A stretch of 64,000 nucleotides of DNA from the NCBI GenBank assembly GCA_034670405.1, contig JAXDDX010000091.1:186001-250000 (forward strand), written 5' to 3'. The DNA is from Hoplostethus atlanticus (taxonomy: Eukaryota > Chordata > Actinopteri > Trachichthyiformes > Trachichthyidae). Position numbers and translations under genes: made by a program. The notes under the pieces were generated by a model. The model saw only the letters and a list, made by a program, of their open reading frames with translations. It ran no database searches and was not told the DNA's origin. Position 1 is the stretch's first letter. The number at the start of each line of letters is the position of its first letter. Shown here one piece after another: positions 51,301 through 63,004 of the stretch.

Positions 51301-54300
51301 TCCAGAGCTTTGCTATTTTTAAAAGTTCGGCATTGGCGTCAGATCACCATGGTGAATTTTGGGCACATAGAAAAAAAACCTGAAATGAGATTTTCATAGT
51401 AATGCACATGAGTTCCTTCCTTACCATAACACCATACATAGGTGAGTATGGAACACAGTTTACTAGAGCAGAAGGCATGAGGCAGGCCATGCACCCACAT
51501 GGCACTGGAGCAGCAAATACTCCTGTTATGATGGGTTAAATGAAATCCTTGGTTGATGATGCATGCTGTAGTTCCTCTAGTTGTCTTATTATTATTATTG
51601 CAATGCAACATGCATGCATTTTGCTGTGGCTTCTCTGAAAAGTTGTGTGGTTAAAGTGCAGGGATTGTTGAAAACTGAATCATTTCAGTGATTTGATTAG
51701 TGACACTTGTTTACGAATTAGGCCTTCTTTGTTAGTTTGCACTGATTTGGGAATATTATTGTCCCCAGCATTTTCCTGAAGGATTTTGTGTATGGGGTTT
51801 TCTGTGTTGCTTGTACAGGAAATTGTCAAAGTTTCATGCCCTTGCAATATTTACAAGGGAAAAAAATCTTGTGTTTGCAAAATAAAATTCTCGGAAGGAC
51901 TGATGATGAAACAATTTGTGGAAATGAGTGACGGATGTGCCCACAGTAACAGTTCAGTCTTAAAGCAATGTGTTTTTGGCAATTATGTCCATTTTAATTA
52001 TTTTTCTAAACGTTTGGGCATGACCAATGTACGGTAGGACTGAACAAAATGATCTGTCTATCACCGTTGTTTTACATTAGAAAGGATATAGGGCTGTTGC
52101 CACATTGTCCATGTTGAGTCGTAGTGAGTGTTTGCACACTGAACACCAACCACATGACCCCATGAGATAAGGTTTCAGTTTTGGCTGACTGCTGGCCTGT
52201 ACTTTGGAAGGCCTTCACCTCTTTTGACCAGCCAGGCACAGTCCTATCTGTGTGTGTGGGGTGGGGTGGGGGGTTAAAATAAAGAGATATTGATATTAAG
52301 TAAACATAATATATCTTCAGAAATAAAGTCAATGATGAACATCGCTGCCCATTGTTTTGCTCCCCTATTTTGCCCTATCTGAATGTTTGGCAATTGGATT
52401 TGCATTAGTCTGTTAGACTAGAAACTTTGATGTGGTATGATTTTGGGTTAATGTGATTTGGTATGCTACATGGTGGTGGAATTCATAGATTGCATTTTAG
52501 ACAAGGCCGATTTAGTCCTGTTAGCTTCATCTGACTTTTGATAAGCGTTGCAAGGATCACAACTTAAATTCTGTCAACATGTCTGTGAGGAGCCTGCACC
52601 ACCTCTACATAAAACAGCTAGTCACCCTTATTTCATAGTGACATGAAGTAATCAGCCTAATAAGGGTCTAGCACTCAAAAGCACAATTCTCAGTTAAAAA
52701 TATCCTTTTGATCTATTTATCCACTTGTGCCAAATCAGGCCATTTCTCAGTCTGCTGTAATAAGTTAAACTCTGAATGAATTGCCCACCACCAGTTTGCG
52801 GGGGTCTAAATGCAGCTTTAGGCAATTTGACTCACTGCTACATTTTGACTTGATCAATGAAATGATCAGCAAAGTAAATGCTGCTGCCTCTATAAATACT
52901 ACTGCTACTCTTCTCACCAGCCGAGTCCACTGTGTTGATCTAGGCCTAACTGTCTCTGTGTGAAGTCTGAATTTGTTTTCTGAAAATGAACTTCCTCAAC
53001 AGGCAGGAGGTGTTTCCTTCCCTCCCGGCCCTCTGTTTGATACTGTGAGGCGAATACTGAGCACTACTGAAACATTACTAGAGCAAAAACAACTGCTCCT
53101 TTGTATAAGGAGAATGTGGGGCCAATTGTAATGCCTTTGTGCAAGCTTTCTTGTTTGCTTTCACCTCAGGCACTCAGTAGATCCATTTTTATTGTCGAGT
53201 AGTTTTATTTGAAAAATGTGCTGGAACAATAGCCCATGTCGTAACTGATATTTTATTTTTGTTTTTGTTCTATAGTTTGACCTTCCCAAAACATTGGATT
53301 GGACTGCCACTCAGCTACCTACCTCACATTGACATTCTCCTTTTCTCTCTCACTTTTTCTCTATGTCCCATTCACATTTTCAGAGCAACAAAATGGCTTT
53401 ACCCAGACAGGGGTTGTTGCCTAAATATCAGTTAGGGCTTCAAATTACAGCCCTTGCTATGGGGTTTTGTGACACACCTTTGTGTATCTATTACAGAGGT
53501 GTAACTGGTTTGTGTCAACAGGTTTAGCTCTTGTGAAGAGGGTGTGGCGTGAGTACACCTGTGTACAAACTCTTGGCAGTTTCACAGTCTATCATAGTCC
53601 TTTTGTTTAGTTTCACAAATCTTGTTCTACTGTTGTTGACATGAGCATAGTAAGTTGTAGGCTACATAATATTCTACCTACAAAACTGAATGTTTTGCTG
53701 TAAGGTACAGGTAATGTACAGCATGCCTTTATGGCACCCAGTGAGTGGTGTCACGACATCCAGGTTGGTTGTGGTTTTTCCCAACGCTCTTTGTCAGACA
53801 GGTTTGTGGAGAATGGGGTAGACTGCTGTCCTCAGCACTTTCCGCCTGTATTGATCTCCCCACATTAGGCTCTCTCTTCATGCACAGACATGAGCACAAT
53901 TGCTTCCCTTACAGCGTTGGCTGCCGTGGCAACTGAGTCCTGGTCATGAGAGTGGCTCCCAGAAAACATCTCAACCAGGACCATGTCATTTTGGTGCCAC
54001 TATTATCCATCACTTTTTTCACAATCCCATGTACATATTTGACATATTAAGGCTCGATTTGCCACTAAGGGCTATCTCCATATGTCTTTGTGTATTTTTG
54101 AATAGAGGGTAAGTGCTTAACAGGATAAAAGAGCAGTTTGAAAGGGAAAAAATGTGCCTTGGCACCTGCTGTTAGTGCCTGTCTGTTTGCACATGAATAT
54201 GATTGGGCTGGCGGTGCGCTGGGCTATTTTAACTTGCAGATGAGCTGTTGGGTCAGCAGCAGTGCAGCTTTGGTGTATTTTCAAGGATGAGCTGCAGTCA

Positions 54301-54362
54301 ACAGGCCAGTCCTGCTCATTAGCTCCCTCTCCCCCTCCACTCTTTACACACTAGTGTCCCAT

Positions 54363-54445
54363 TATCCATCGCATCCCCAGCCGCCTCTCTTTGTTGCCTT
54401 TTCATAAGAGCCTGATAACGGCGATAATGCTTACAGCAGTGATAA
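54363..54445. promoter_or_regulatory. Cluster of GATA-type sites, candidate enhancer
   Basis: Four GATAA motifs lie within 83 bases: one on the minus strand (TTATC, 54363-54367) and three on the plus strand (54414-54418, 54423-54427, 54441-54445). The flanking sequence is less AT-rich and more complex than the surrounding intron. The motifs are observed; enhancer function is inference. Confidence 0.3.
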
Positions 54446-54957
54446 TTGACCGACGGTAATCATGGTAAAACGCTTCCTGTGTTTGGACGGATGCTAGGCA
54501 GCTTTTTTTGTCTGTCCACCCTCTCTGTTGATATTCAAATAGCAGTGTTTTGGAGGAGCCACTCCGAAGAGGATAAGTACTCTATAGCACCCTAGGGCCC
54601 AACTGAGAGTTCAGGGGTGTGCCTTAAGGTTAATCAGTGGTCTGTTACTTTGCCCAGGCCAAGACTTCATCTGAACTACAAGCAACAAAATTGAGCCGAG
54701 GTTACAGCCGATCATGGTTTGTTTAAAGGTGAAAGAGGAACCAACTGGGTATTTACAGTTGACTCTTGCTACAGAAAACACTTGGGCCACACCTGTTTAT
54801 CAAACTCAGACCTGCCGCAATGAAGGTCTGTTTTTGCCGCACCTGTGCTGGCATGGGGTGTGCTGTAATCGGTGACCTAAATGCTTGCCATCAGCAGGTA
54901 TTGACTAGTCATGGATCTAGACTTGAAGTCACGAAGAAGAGCCTCACCTGGGGCTTC

Positions 54958-55115
54958 CTGGCAGCTCCGTTGGCTCAGTCACCTACCGTAGAGCTGTAAT
55001 GTCCTGTCTTTGAATCCAGCCTGGGACCCTTGTCACATGGCATCCATGTCCCTCACCCATCCTCCCTGTCTCTCTCTGCTGTGAGCTTTCTAAGAACACA
55101 GAAATCCCATAAAAT
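54958..55115 (+). repeat. tRNA-derived SINE relic
   Basis: The head GGCAGCTCCGTTGGCTCAGT (A-box region), then TTTGAATCCAGCCTGGGACC (B-box region), then 'catccatgtccctcacccatcctccctgtctctct' and an A-rich end follow a well-known fish tRNA-SINE in order and spacing. It is diverged and not a functional tRNA gene. Confidence 0.7.
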
Positions 55116-56495
55116 AATCATTTTCTTTATACAGCCTTAGCCACAGCTTAACCATTTTTATGTGTAAATGTGTAGCCTAACAGCTCACAAAAATACACAC
55201 AGTTCTAGGATGTTGTCTAATGTTGTTTTAGCAGCTGTTGTTTTTGAGGGGGGGTGAGTGATGTTTTCTTTTAAGACTAGAGACCTGTCTGTCTGCCTTG
55301 TCCCTTTTCTGTTTCTAAATTCATCTGGAGTCACCTGTCATGTAAAGGGATATCTATTTGTGTTTTGGGCTCTGAGCGGAGCTTTTCTTTTAACACAAAT
55401 GGGCAGTTGTCTCGCTCCCTGACTTATCTCGCTCTACTTTGCGGAGAGCTGTTATTCATCATAGACTGAAGATAACTTATATAGCCCACCTCACCATTCA
55501 ATCTCTGCTCTTCCTGTCTCTCTTTCTCCTTCTGTCTCTCTCTTTCTCTTGCTCATTGCTTCCATAAAAGGACTTCCCTATTGTTAAGCCTCTTCCTACT
55601 GTATGTTCATACTTCCTCTCTCCTGTAGTCCCTGGCATTCCTCTGACTGTGGTGTTGACTGCTCCCTCGATGTTCCTTTTTGTTAGTGATCAGAATTGCT
55701 TTATTCACAACGGCTTCACGAGGAATTTGACCTGGTCAGTTGGTGCTGATGCATCACAAGACAGACAATATAGGACTGACAGACTAGATGCAGCACAAAA
55801 TGTAACAGGATCTCACATATAGAGCAGACGAGACACAGTATGGCAGTAGAATAAACACAAACAAAGCTGAAGAATAGATGGCCTTAAATCTCACTGTACA
55901 CTAAAATGTGTTTTCTCTGCATATCTATGTATTTATCCCTTCATTGAGAGTGGAGTTGTCATTTTATTAATGCGCTAATGACTCCCCCCGCCCCCCTTCT
56001 CACTGGCTGGCTCTGAGAAGCGTGCGTGCACCTCCCTCTCCTGTCTTACCCACCCTGCAAACCCTCTCGTACAGTTTGACCCAATTCTTGTCTTATCACA
56101 GCAGTGAAAAGATATGCCTCTCCACTCTGCCTTTCTCCCCCACCATCCAGCCCTACCCCATCCCAGTCCTGATCCGGAGCATCCCAGACCACCCCAGACC
56201 GGGGCATCTGGTGTCCGCACACAGTACAGCAGGAGCATTTCGTTACAGGGTGGCTGCGCAGTGGTTGTCGGTGGCAGAGCCAGCCAGGATGGATTACTTA
56301 TTTTCCCATTGACTCTTTGTTTGGCGGATTTCTGCTCTTAATTGAAGGGACGGCATGGTTGTCATGGTGACACCGAGGACTTAGATTAAAGCTTGTTGTG
56401 AGCTGAGCCGAGGAGTGATCTCTTTGTGCTCTTGGCCTCATCAACCAGCGTGAGAGACCGTAGGCTTCCTGTTACGGCATTACAAACTCATTCAG

Positions 56496-56530
56496 ATTTA
56501 TTGGAACATCAGTCGGATGTTCCAATAAAT
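56496..56530. other. Perfect 15-bp inverted repeat with 5-base loop
   Basis: ATTTATTGGAACATC (56496-56510), loop AGTCG, then GATGTTCCAATAAAT (56516-56530). The arms are exact reverse complements. The function is unknown. Confidence 0.9.
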
Positions 56531-58466
56531 TCAATAAAGTGTTGTGTTGACAGTGTTAGATTGGCAGGTATCTGGATAGTCATAACATAATATAACATAA
56601 TCACAGTAAAATGGTGAGAAAAAGAATCGATTTCAAGAACAAAATAGACAGATATTAGACTAATGGAGCATACATGGCCATCCGACCGAGCTTTCTCATT
56701 ATTATGTTGTGTTCCTTTCCAAAGAAAAACATTGATTGTTGGTTTGTTGAGGCAGAATTAAGGTGTTCAAGCAAGGTTGGTCACAGACTGGGTGCTGCCA
56801 GGAAGACAGTATTGAGCTCAGCTGCTAATGACAATTTTACATTTTTCAATGAGACTACCATATGGGATCATTCAGTGCAAATTTGTTTACTTCGGGTTCT
56901 GGATCTTCAGAGGCCTGATCTGTTGACCTCCGGGCAAGACCATCCAAAAGGTTTTGTTGCCAGAAGTTTTCGTTTTTCAGAAACTGGTATCACCCTCTTG
57001 TTAGCATTTTTCAGCAGTGCTATTCCAAGTTGGTGTACATTGAAAGAACCTCTGCCAAAAGAACCAGGTGAAAGTTAAATACACATTTTGGTGTTGTAAC
57101 TGTGACACTAATGCAAACACAATTTAGCAACCACTAATGCTAAATGAATTGATGTGAATTGAGTTGTAAGGACAACCACGTGTGTGTGTTACACTTTAAA
57201 TCAACTGTCATCAACAGCATTTTCCCCCATTGTCAGGATATGACATAGCCAGTGGTACAAAGGGTAGTTCTAGCCAAGCAGTTTGTTGGTCAAATTGGTG
57301 ATGAAACTTTATGCTTTATGAGTCTGTAAAACACACCTTGTCCTTTTATGAAAAAGTCAGAATCAGCATTCTATTGCTATGTGTGTTTGAGCAGCTTGGC
57401 ATATATTGCTTATGAAGCTGTAGTGAGTGACCAGTAGCACGTCGCTCCAGTGTACCAAGAGGAAGGTGTACTCCAATAGAATGAGATGCATAGGATACAT
57501 TCTGAAGTACATAGGGCTGTGCAATAGTACTTGATATATTTGGTTACTAAGCTAAATAATGATAAACAGGACATTGAACTGGCTCTACAATACATGGCAC
57601 AAGTGCTTCATTCTTAGACACATTTCTTGTCATGACCGTAATCACATTCACTACCCTCTTGGCTATTTTTGCTGTTGTACAAGATAGTGTGTCGACTGTA
57701 CTCGTTCTATGCACTTGCTGCATCTAAAGGTTTAACACTGTCTCACTGTGAAAAAGTATCCTACTTCGAATTCTGGGGTCTTCTTTGGTGGTGCTTATCA
57801 CATAGGTCTACTGGCAGTGTTAATTTTCCTAGTGCTATTAAATGACTGAGGCCACCCAGGTCTTCAGCCTCTCTTCGCCACTTCATCTGGCATGTGGCAA
57901 ATAGAGCCTTGGTCCTGGCTGAATGCAGATCAGCGCTTAAGAACCATCCACTCTGTGAGATGGAGGCACTCCACTCATTCCTGTAGTTGTGGTCTTGATT
58001 TTTTTCCGGATGGCATCATGCTCATTTACACTTAACGAGCAGCTGCATCTTGTCTGAAATGAGGTGGGCGTCAAGGAGTGGAACCGTAAGTTGGTTCAGT
58101 TGCTCAAGAGGACCTCCTCGAAGGTCCTTGGTTGGAGTCTAAAGGGGAGAGCGGAGAGGCTCTCCGTCCCTGTGAGGCGTGCAGGGGAGAGAGGCAGTGA
58201 GAGAGGGTCAGGAAGTGGAATGAGAGCAGGCAGCCACAGCTACAGGGGGTGTGCCCCCGGGGAAACCTTAGGAAAACAAGTTCAGCGGTTGGAAGAGCAC
58301 ATCATTCCAATGTGTCGCATCCAGTTATTTTACACTGCCAGCCATGTTTGGAAATCAGCTTACCATCAAAAACTGTGGTTTTGTCAAGTCTTCTGTGTAG
58401 CCTGTCTGTGTTAGCTATTTAACATTAACAGCTTTGTTCTTTTTCTCTCTAGACCTCCTTGATTTA

Positions 58467-60604
58467 ATGGGTCCAATCATTGGGATGTCACCAGATAAGA
58501 AAACGGAAATTCCGGGTATGCAGGAGGAGCGGACAGGACTCAGAGGCGTGTGTGGTGCGGGAACACTGCCTGAGGCGGAGTGTGCATCCAGTCCATTGGC
58601 CACCAGTGTGGATCGTACTGGAGGCTCTGAGGATGAGGAGCTGACCAACCTCAACTGGCTGCATGAGAACCTGCTCCAGAACTTCACTCTGGGGGGACCT
58701 GAAGCTCAGCCCAGTGGCAGCCCCCTCTTCGACATAGAGGGGGACCAAGGGGCCAACCAGGGCCCATCATCGTCCTCATCGTCATCACACAGCAGAGGCA
58801 GAGAACGGGACTCGTTGAAGTCGAAGCCCCCGTTCTCTTTCTCTCTCCTCATCTACATGGCTATTGAGCAGTCGCCCAGCAAGTCTTTGCCTGTCAAAGA
58901 GATCTACGGCTGGATTCTTGAGCACTTCCCATATTTCTCCAGTGCCCCCACTGGCTGGAAGAACTCAGTGCGTCACAACCTATCCCTGAATAAATGCTTC
59001 CGCAAGGTGGAAAGGAGCTTGGGAAAGGTAGGTTGGCAAGTTGTCCCTTAGCTTTCATACACTTCACACATGCAAAACTAGAAAAGTGCAGTATTTACTT
59101 AGTTGGACTTTTCTTCAATGCTTAGTGGGTTCTAACAGGAGTAATTTTAGCTGCTGTTGTCAGTATAGCTTAACTAGATGATGTGATCTTGTTATTTCCA
59201 TGTGCCCAAACTGTGTCTGTGTTGTTTAGCACACTACTGTTGGTGAACAGCGTGTTGCAGTAGAGAGCTGCAGTGTGGCTCATGTGACAGTGCCTGGGAC
59301 TGTAACACAGCCGCAGGGACCTCTGACTCTGCTGCGATAACGGTGGAATCCAGTCAAGGTCACAGATCCTCCTTCAGAGGAAGTGCAAACACAGCACACT
59401 ACGATAGGACTTTATCTCTTGAAGCACAACAAGGTAGTGCAACTCTTTCACCAGAGAGAGAAGCTGCCCACACTGCAGCAAACATGACCAAGAGTATAGA
59501 GATGAGAGGGTAGGAAGATTCTTTGTCAGCCTGTCCTGGAGTTATTTGTCACCCATGACCGTTTGTTTTGTTGCTGCATATCCACATAGAGAAAAATGCA
59601 GAAGTTGTCCTTCTCATACGCATATGCTTGTGGCAAATGTATAAGCACATTGTGCATATCCTGCACAATGTGCATTTCTAAACATGTATGTGAAATGAAT
59701 AGGAAATGACAAATTCACAAGTGTTTGATATTTCCATGTGGGTTGTGGCCATGTTGGCCTTTCCACCATCCCTATTTGGAAAAAAAAAACCTTTAAAATT
59801 ATCTATTCTTAAATATTTTCTTCTCTACAATATAGTTTGCATTTGTGCTCCCTTTTTGTGAGTGACAAAAGATGGAGAGGGATATGCAACATAAGTCATG
59901 AGTCAGACTTGAACACACAACTTTGTGTGCACGATATACCTTATTACACTGATCCACGGAGTGACACAGAGTTGCCATCATGAGCTTCAGTATGAGTGCT
60001 GACTTGTGGCCAGCAGAGCTGTGCTGCCAAGGCTGTACCCGGCTGAGAGCTGATATTTTCCCTCCACGGGAGGGGACGGTGGTTAGCGCCCAGCGAGTAG
60101 CAAACACGGTGCAGTGCAGGCCGCTCAGCATGCAGGTGCACAGCATGAGCCCTTCTTCTACTGAGACCCGCACCAGTTTCACATGACACTGCCTGGTGGT
60201 TTCCGTCGCCATGGTGACATTTCCTTCTTCCTGCATCAGAGCTGGTTGGTAATCTGAGTCAAGGTTATTCTCCTCCCTCCCTCCCTCCCCTCCGTCGCTT
60301 CTCCTCCCAGACTGGGTAGGAATACACCACCATGCGATAAGGCGACAGTTTGCACACCCATACGTTCACCAACAGACAAACCCATTCCTCACACACTGCT
60401 CTGGAGTGATTGTTTCCTCCTTTTGTTGAGCCAGTTAGTGACTGAAGGAATTCCTAGTAACACGTTTGCGATTTTACACGATCTGTATTGATGTCTCAGG
60501 GTTCTTCAAAGAAAATGTGCCTTTCATGCGAAATGTAATGGAATTTGATAGAACAGCATGATTTCAGTGCATTCTGTATAGTACTATGTCAATTATTCTT
60601 ATTC

Positions 60605-60635
<31 letters not shown>

Positions 60636-63004
60636 AATATATATTTTTTTCATAAGTAACCGAACAAACATGAAATCAAGACTTTGATTCAAATACAAAT
60701 TCCTGTAACCATCTGTAGCCACAGGGTTCTTAGTTTACATTTATTCTAACATGGGGCAATAAGTTTGACTGTGCCCTCTCTCTACTGCAGGCCAATGGAA
60801 AGGGTTCTCTCTGGTGTGTTGACCCTGAGTACCGACCCAACCTGATCCAAGCCCTTAGGAAGCAACACTTCCCTGCTGCACATGCCTTCTGCACACCACC
60901 CGCCTCCCCACCCAGGTGAACCTTCACAACCGCCGCTATTCTGTGAATGTACTGAATTATGGATGGATGTAGTGGTTTTGATAGTAGGATATCGTTTGAT
61001 TTAACCAAAATTGGTACAGAATCAGAATCACCTTTGTTCACCAGATTTTATGTGCGTTTCTGTTTTATTTTGGGGTCACTGGTGATTTTTATTTGTGAAT
61101 TCTCTGGTGATTGATCTTTTTTTTTTTTTTTTTTAAACTCTTAAATGGTGAAATGAGAGTTTTGCAGGACCACAATTGTCTTTTCTTTGATCTTCCTTTG
61201 CATCCTCAATAACTGACCCTTCATGTCCTTTGCCCACTGCAGTGCCTCCTCACCTCCTCGCCACCTCTTCCTGCAAGGCTGTTCATTCAAAGGTGAGACC
61301 AATGCAATCTACCTGTCTCAGTCCTTCTTTCTGTCTTCTCGGGTAAAATACGCAAAAAGCTTCTTTGAAAGTTTGGGTACATCGAATAAAAGATGCCTGC
61401 CCAATGAGAACCGGCAGCTTCTTAGAAATGTCAGTCAATGCAATTCTAGCTTGTCTTTTTTGCATTATTTTGATTATGTTGCACATTTCAGTCACAGAAC
61501 ATTCAGCATCACTATGCTTTTATCCTCAACATTTGGGTGGCATTTTTTTTTTTTAAGTCATCGAAGCCTCATGCAGATCATAATGGCGAGAGCTCCCAGT
61601 CTGTCTCAGCCCCCCTGCCCCCGCCCCCCCCCCCCAGCCTCATGGTAACCTTGACGACAGGCAGAGGTTCTGCTGGTGCTGAGTGTCGAGCACTCAGTCT
61701 CAATGTAATCATTAATTATTTAGAGCCCCAGAAGTGAGCTACGGGGCTTTTAGACACTGAAAAAATGGGATGCACTGTAAATATCTATAGCTTGATGTCA
61801 TCCTCTGATTTGTTGAGGTGAATCTTTCCTTCTGCATATCCAGTTCTTTTGCTAGTCTTGGTGGGATCACAAGTTTCTGTGTGAAAACCACTGGAAGAAC
61901 CCCTGCCTCCTCCTAGAGGCCCCTACCCTGCTTTAACACCTCAGGACTGACCATCATGCATGTTCTCTCCTCTTCCAGAGTCTGATATTGATGCTGCCAC
62001 TGCCATGATGCTCTTAAACTCCGCCCCCGGGCACCACGTCGACCCATGTAAGAGACTCCACTCCCCAACCAGCCATGCTTTCACCTCACCTCACATGCCA
62101 CCCTACCACTGCTTAAATGTCCTATTACTTTTTGTGGTATTTAATTTGTCACCTGTACCTCACCTTATTTTCGTTTAAAGCATATTTTTGCTTCTTGTCA
62201 AAAAAGCAGGCTTAGTGTGAAGTGTTTTTCCTGTGGGCACTGTTTTTGTGAAACGTATTTCTACAACTATTAATATTTGTTATATATATAGTTATATTGG
62301 TATAACGTTTTTGGAGACTGCTGAAATGTAACTTTGCCACTACCCAATATCAGAAAATCTTGTAAGTACAAGATAATTCAGCAGAAGTGGTGAAGCATTT
62401 CATTTCCCCTGTGTTTTTGAATGTGTTGATTAAGTAAGATGCTCATGCTGTTGATGTTGTTAATTTTTATCAAACTTAATCGCTGCTATTATCAAAACCC
62501 ACTCTATAGTAGTAATTTCTTCTTGCTTTTCAATATTTCTGTATGCTCATCTCTCTTCCCATCTTCTGCTCGCTTACAGGCGATTCTGATAGTCCACTGG
62601 ACCTGTCCAGACCCGACTCTGTTCTGGTGAGCAGCGATCCAAAGCAGGACCACAACTACAGTAGCATGGCCCTGCAGCGTTGCTCCTCCCGCTCCTCTTC
62701 CTCTTCTCTTTCCTCCCTGGACGAGGGAGGCTGTGACCGTGGGCAGACCCGCCGTGCTGGCAGCGAGGGCTTCCACAGCGACGAGGACTCCGACCTCTGG
62801 GATGAGAGGGGTGGCCACCATCGTACACGACACGCACCCTCCATTAAGTGGCCCGCAGGCAAGAGGGCGCGAAGTGAGGTCAAGCCAGAGCTGGACGAGG
62901 AGCTGAAGGAGGCAGCTGGCTCTCTGCTGCACCTTGCTGGTATACGCAGCTGCACGGAGGGTTCCAAACGCACTGTCAAGAGCAAAAAACTGAACAGGAA
63001 ATGA
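58467..63004 (+). CDS. foxn2: Forkhead box protein N2 (5 coding exons, 409 aa)
   Basis: FOXN2 is a nuclear forkhead (winged-helix) transcription factor of the FOXN2/FOXN3 group, often linked to repression. My coding exons: 58467-59027, 60791-60915, 61243-61292, 61979-62047, 62580-63004. All are GT-AG with consistent phase, totalling 1230 nt with stop. The first coding exon starts at an acceptor (58451-58452), so further 5' UTR exons exist. The start [12 protein letters not shown] matches the vertebrate N-terminus. [16 protein letters not shown] is the conserved N-terminal block. The forkhead spans about 120-213, with [18 protein letters not shown] and recognition helix [15 protein letters not shown] (about 164-178), and continues across the first coding intron ([19 protein letters not shown]). 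The C-terminus keeps [13 protein letters not shown] and [16 protein letters not shown], typical of the family. A serine run follows the N-terminal block. The length is slightly below human FOXN2 (431 aa). FOXN3 is less likely because of the N- and C-terminal matches. Confidence 0.96.
59645..59673. other. Perfect 12-bp inverted repeat with 5-base loop in foxn2 intron
   Basis: GCACATTGTGCA (59645-59656), loop TATCC, then TGCACAATGTGC (59662-59673). The arms are exact reverse complements. Each arm also contains a near-palindromic GCACAATGTGC core. Confidence 0.9.
60602..60633. repeat. (TTA)n microsatellite in foxn2 intron
   Basis: About ten tandem TTA units, seen directly. Confidence 0.95.

Larger units (their letters stand above)
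46450..58452 (+). other. foxn2: Presumed foxn2 intron 1 (about 12 kb)
   Basis: This interval has no coding exon that I can support. It holds a hAT-type MITE, a tRNA-SINE relic, a cluster of GATA sites and a perfect 15-bp hairpin, all listed separately. Its status as an intron depends on the exon 1 call. Confidence 0.5.

Noticed and set aside
58434..58466. Upstream extension [11 protein letters not shown] of the foxn2 frame
   Set aside because: It reads through a polypyrimidine tract and the AG acceptor at 58451-58452. The start at 58467 matches the family N-terminus.
61223..61737. Open frame of about 141 codons reading through foxn2 exon 61243-61292
   Set aside because: Only the 50-base exon carries the foxn2 frame; the rest runs into the intron after a clear donor and has no homology.
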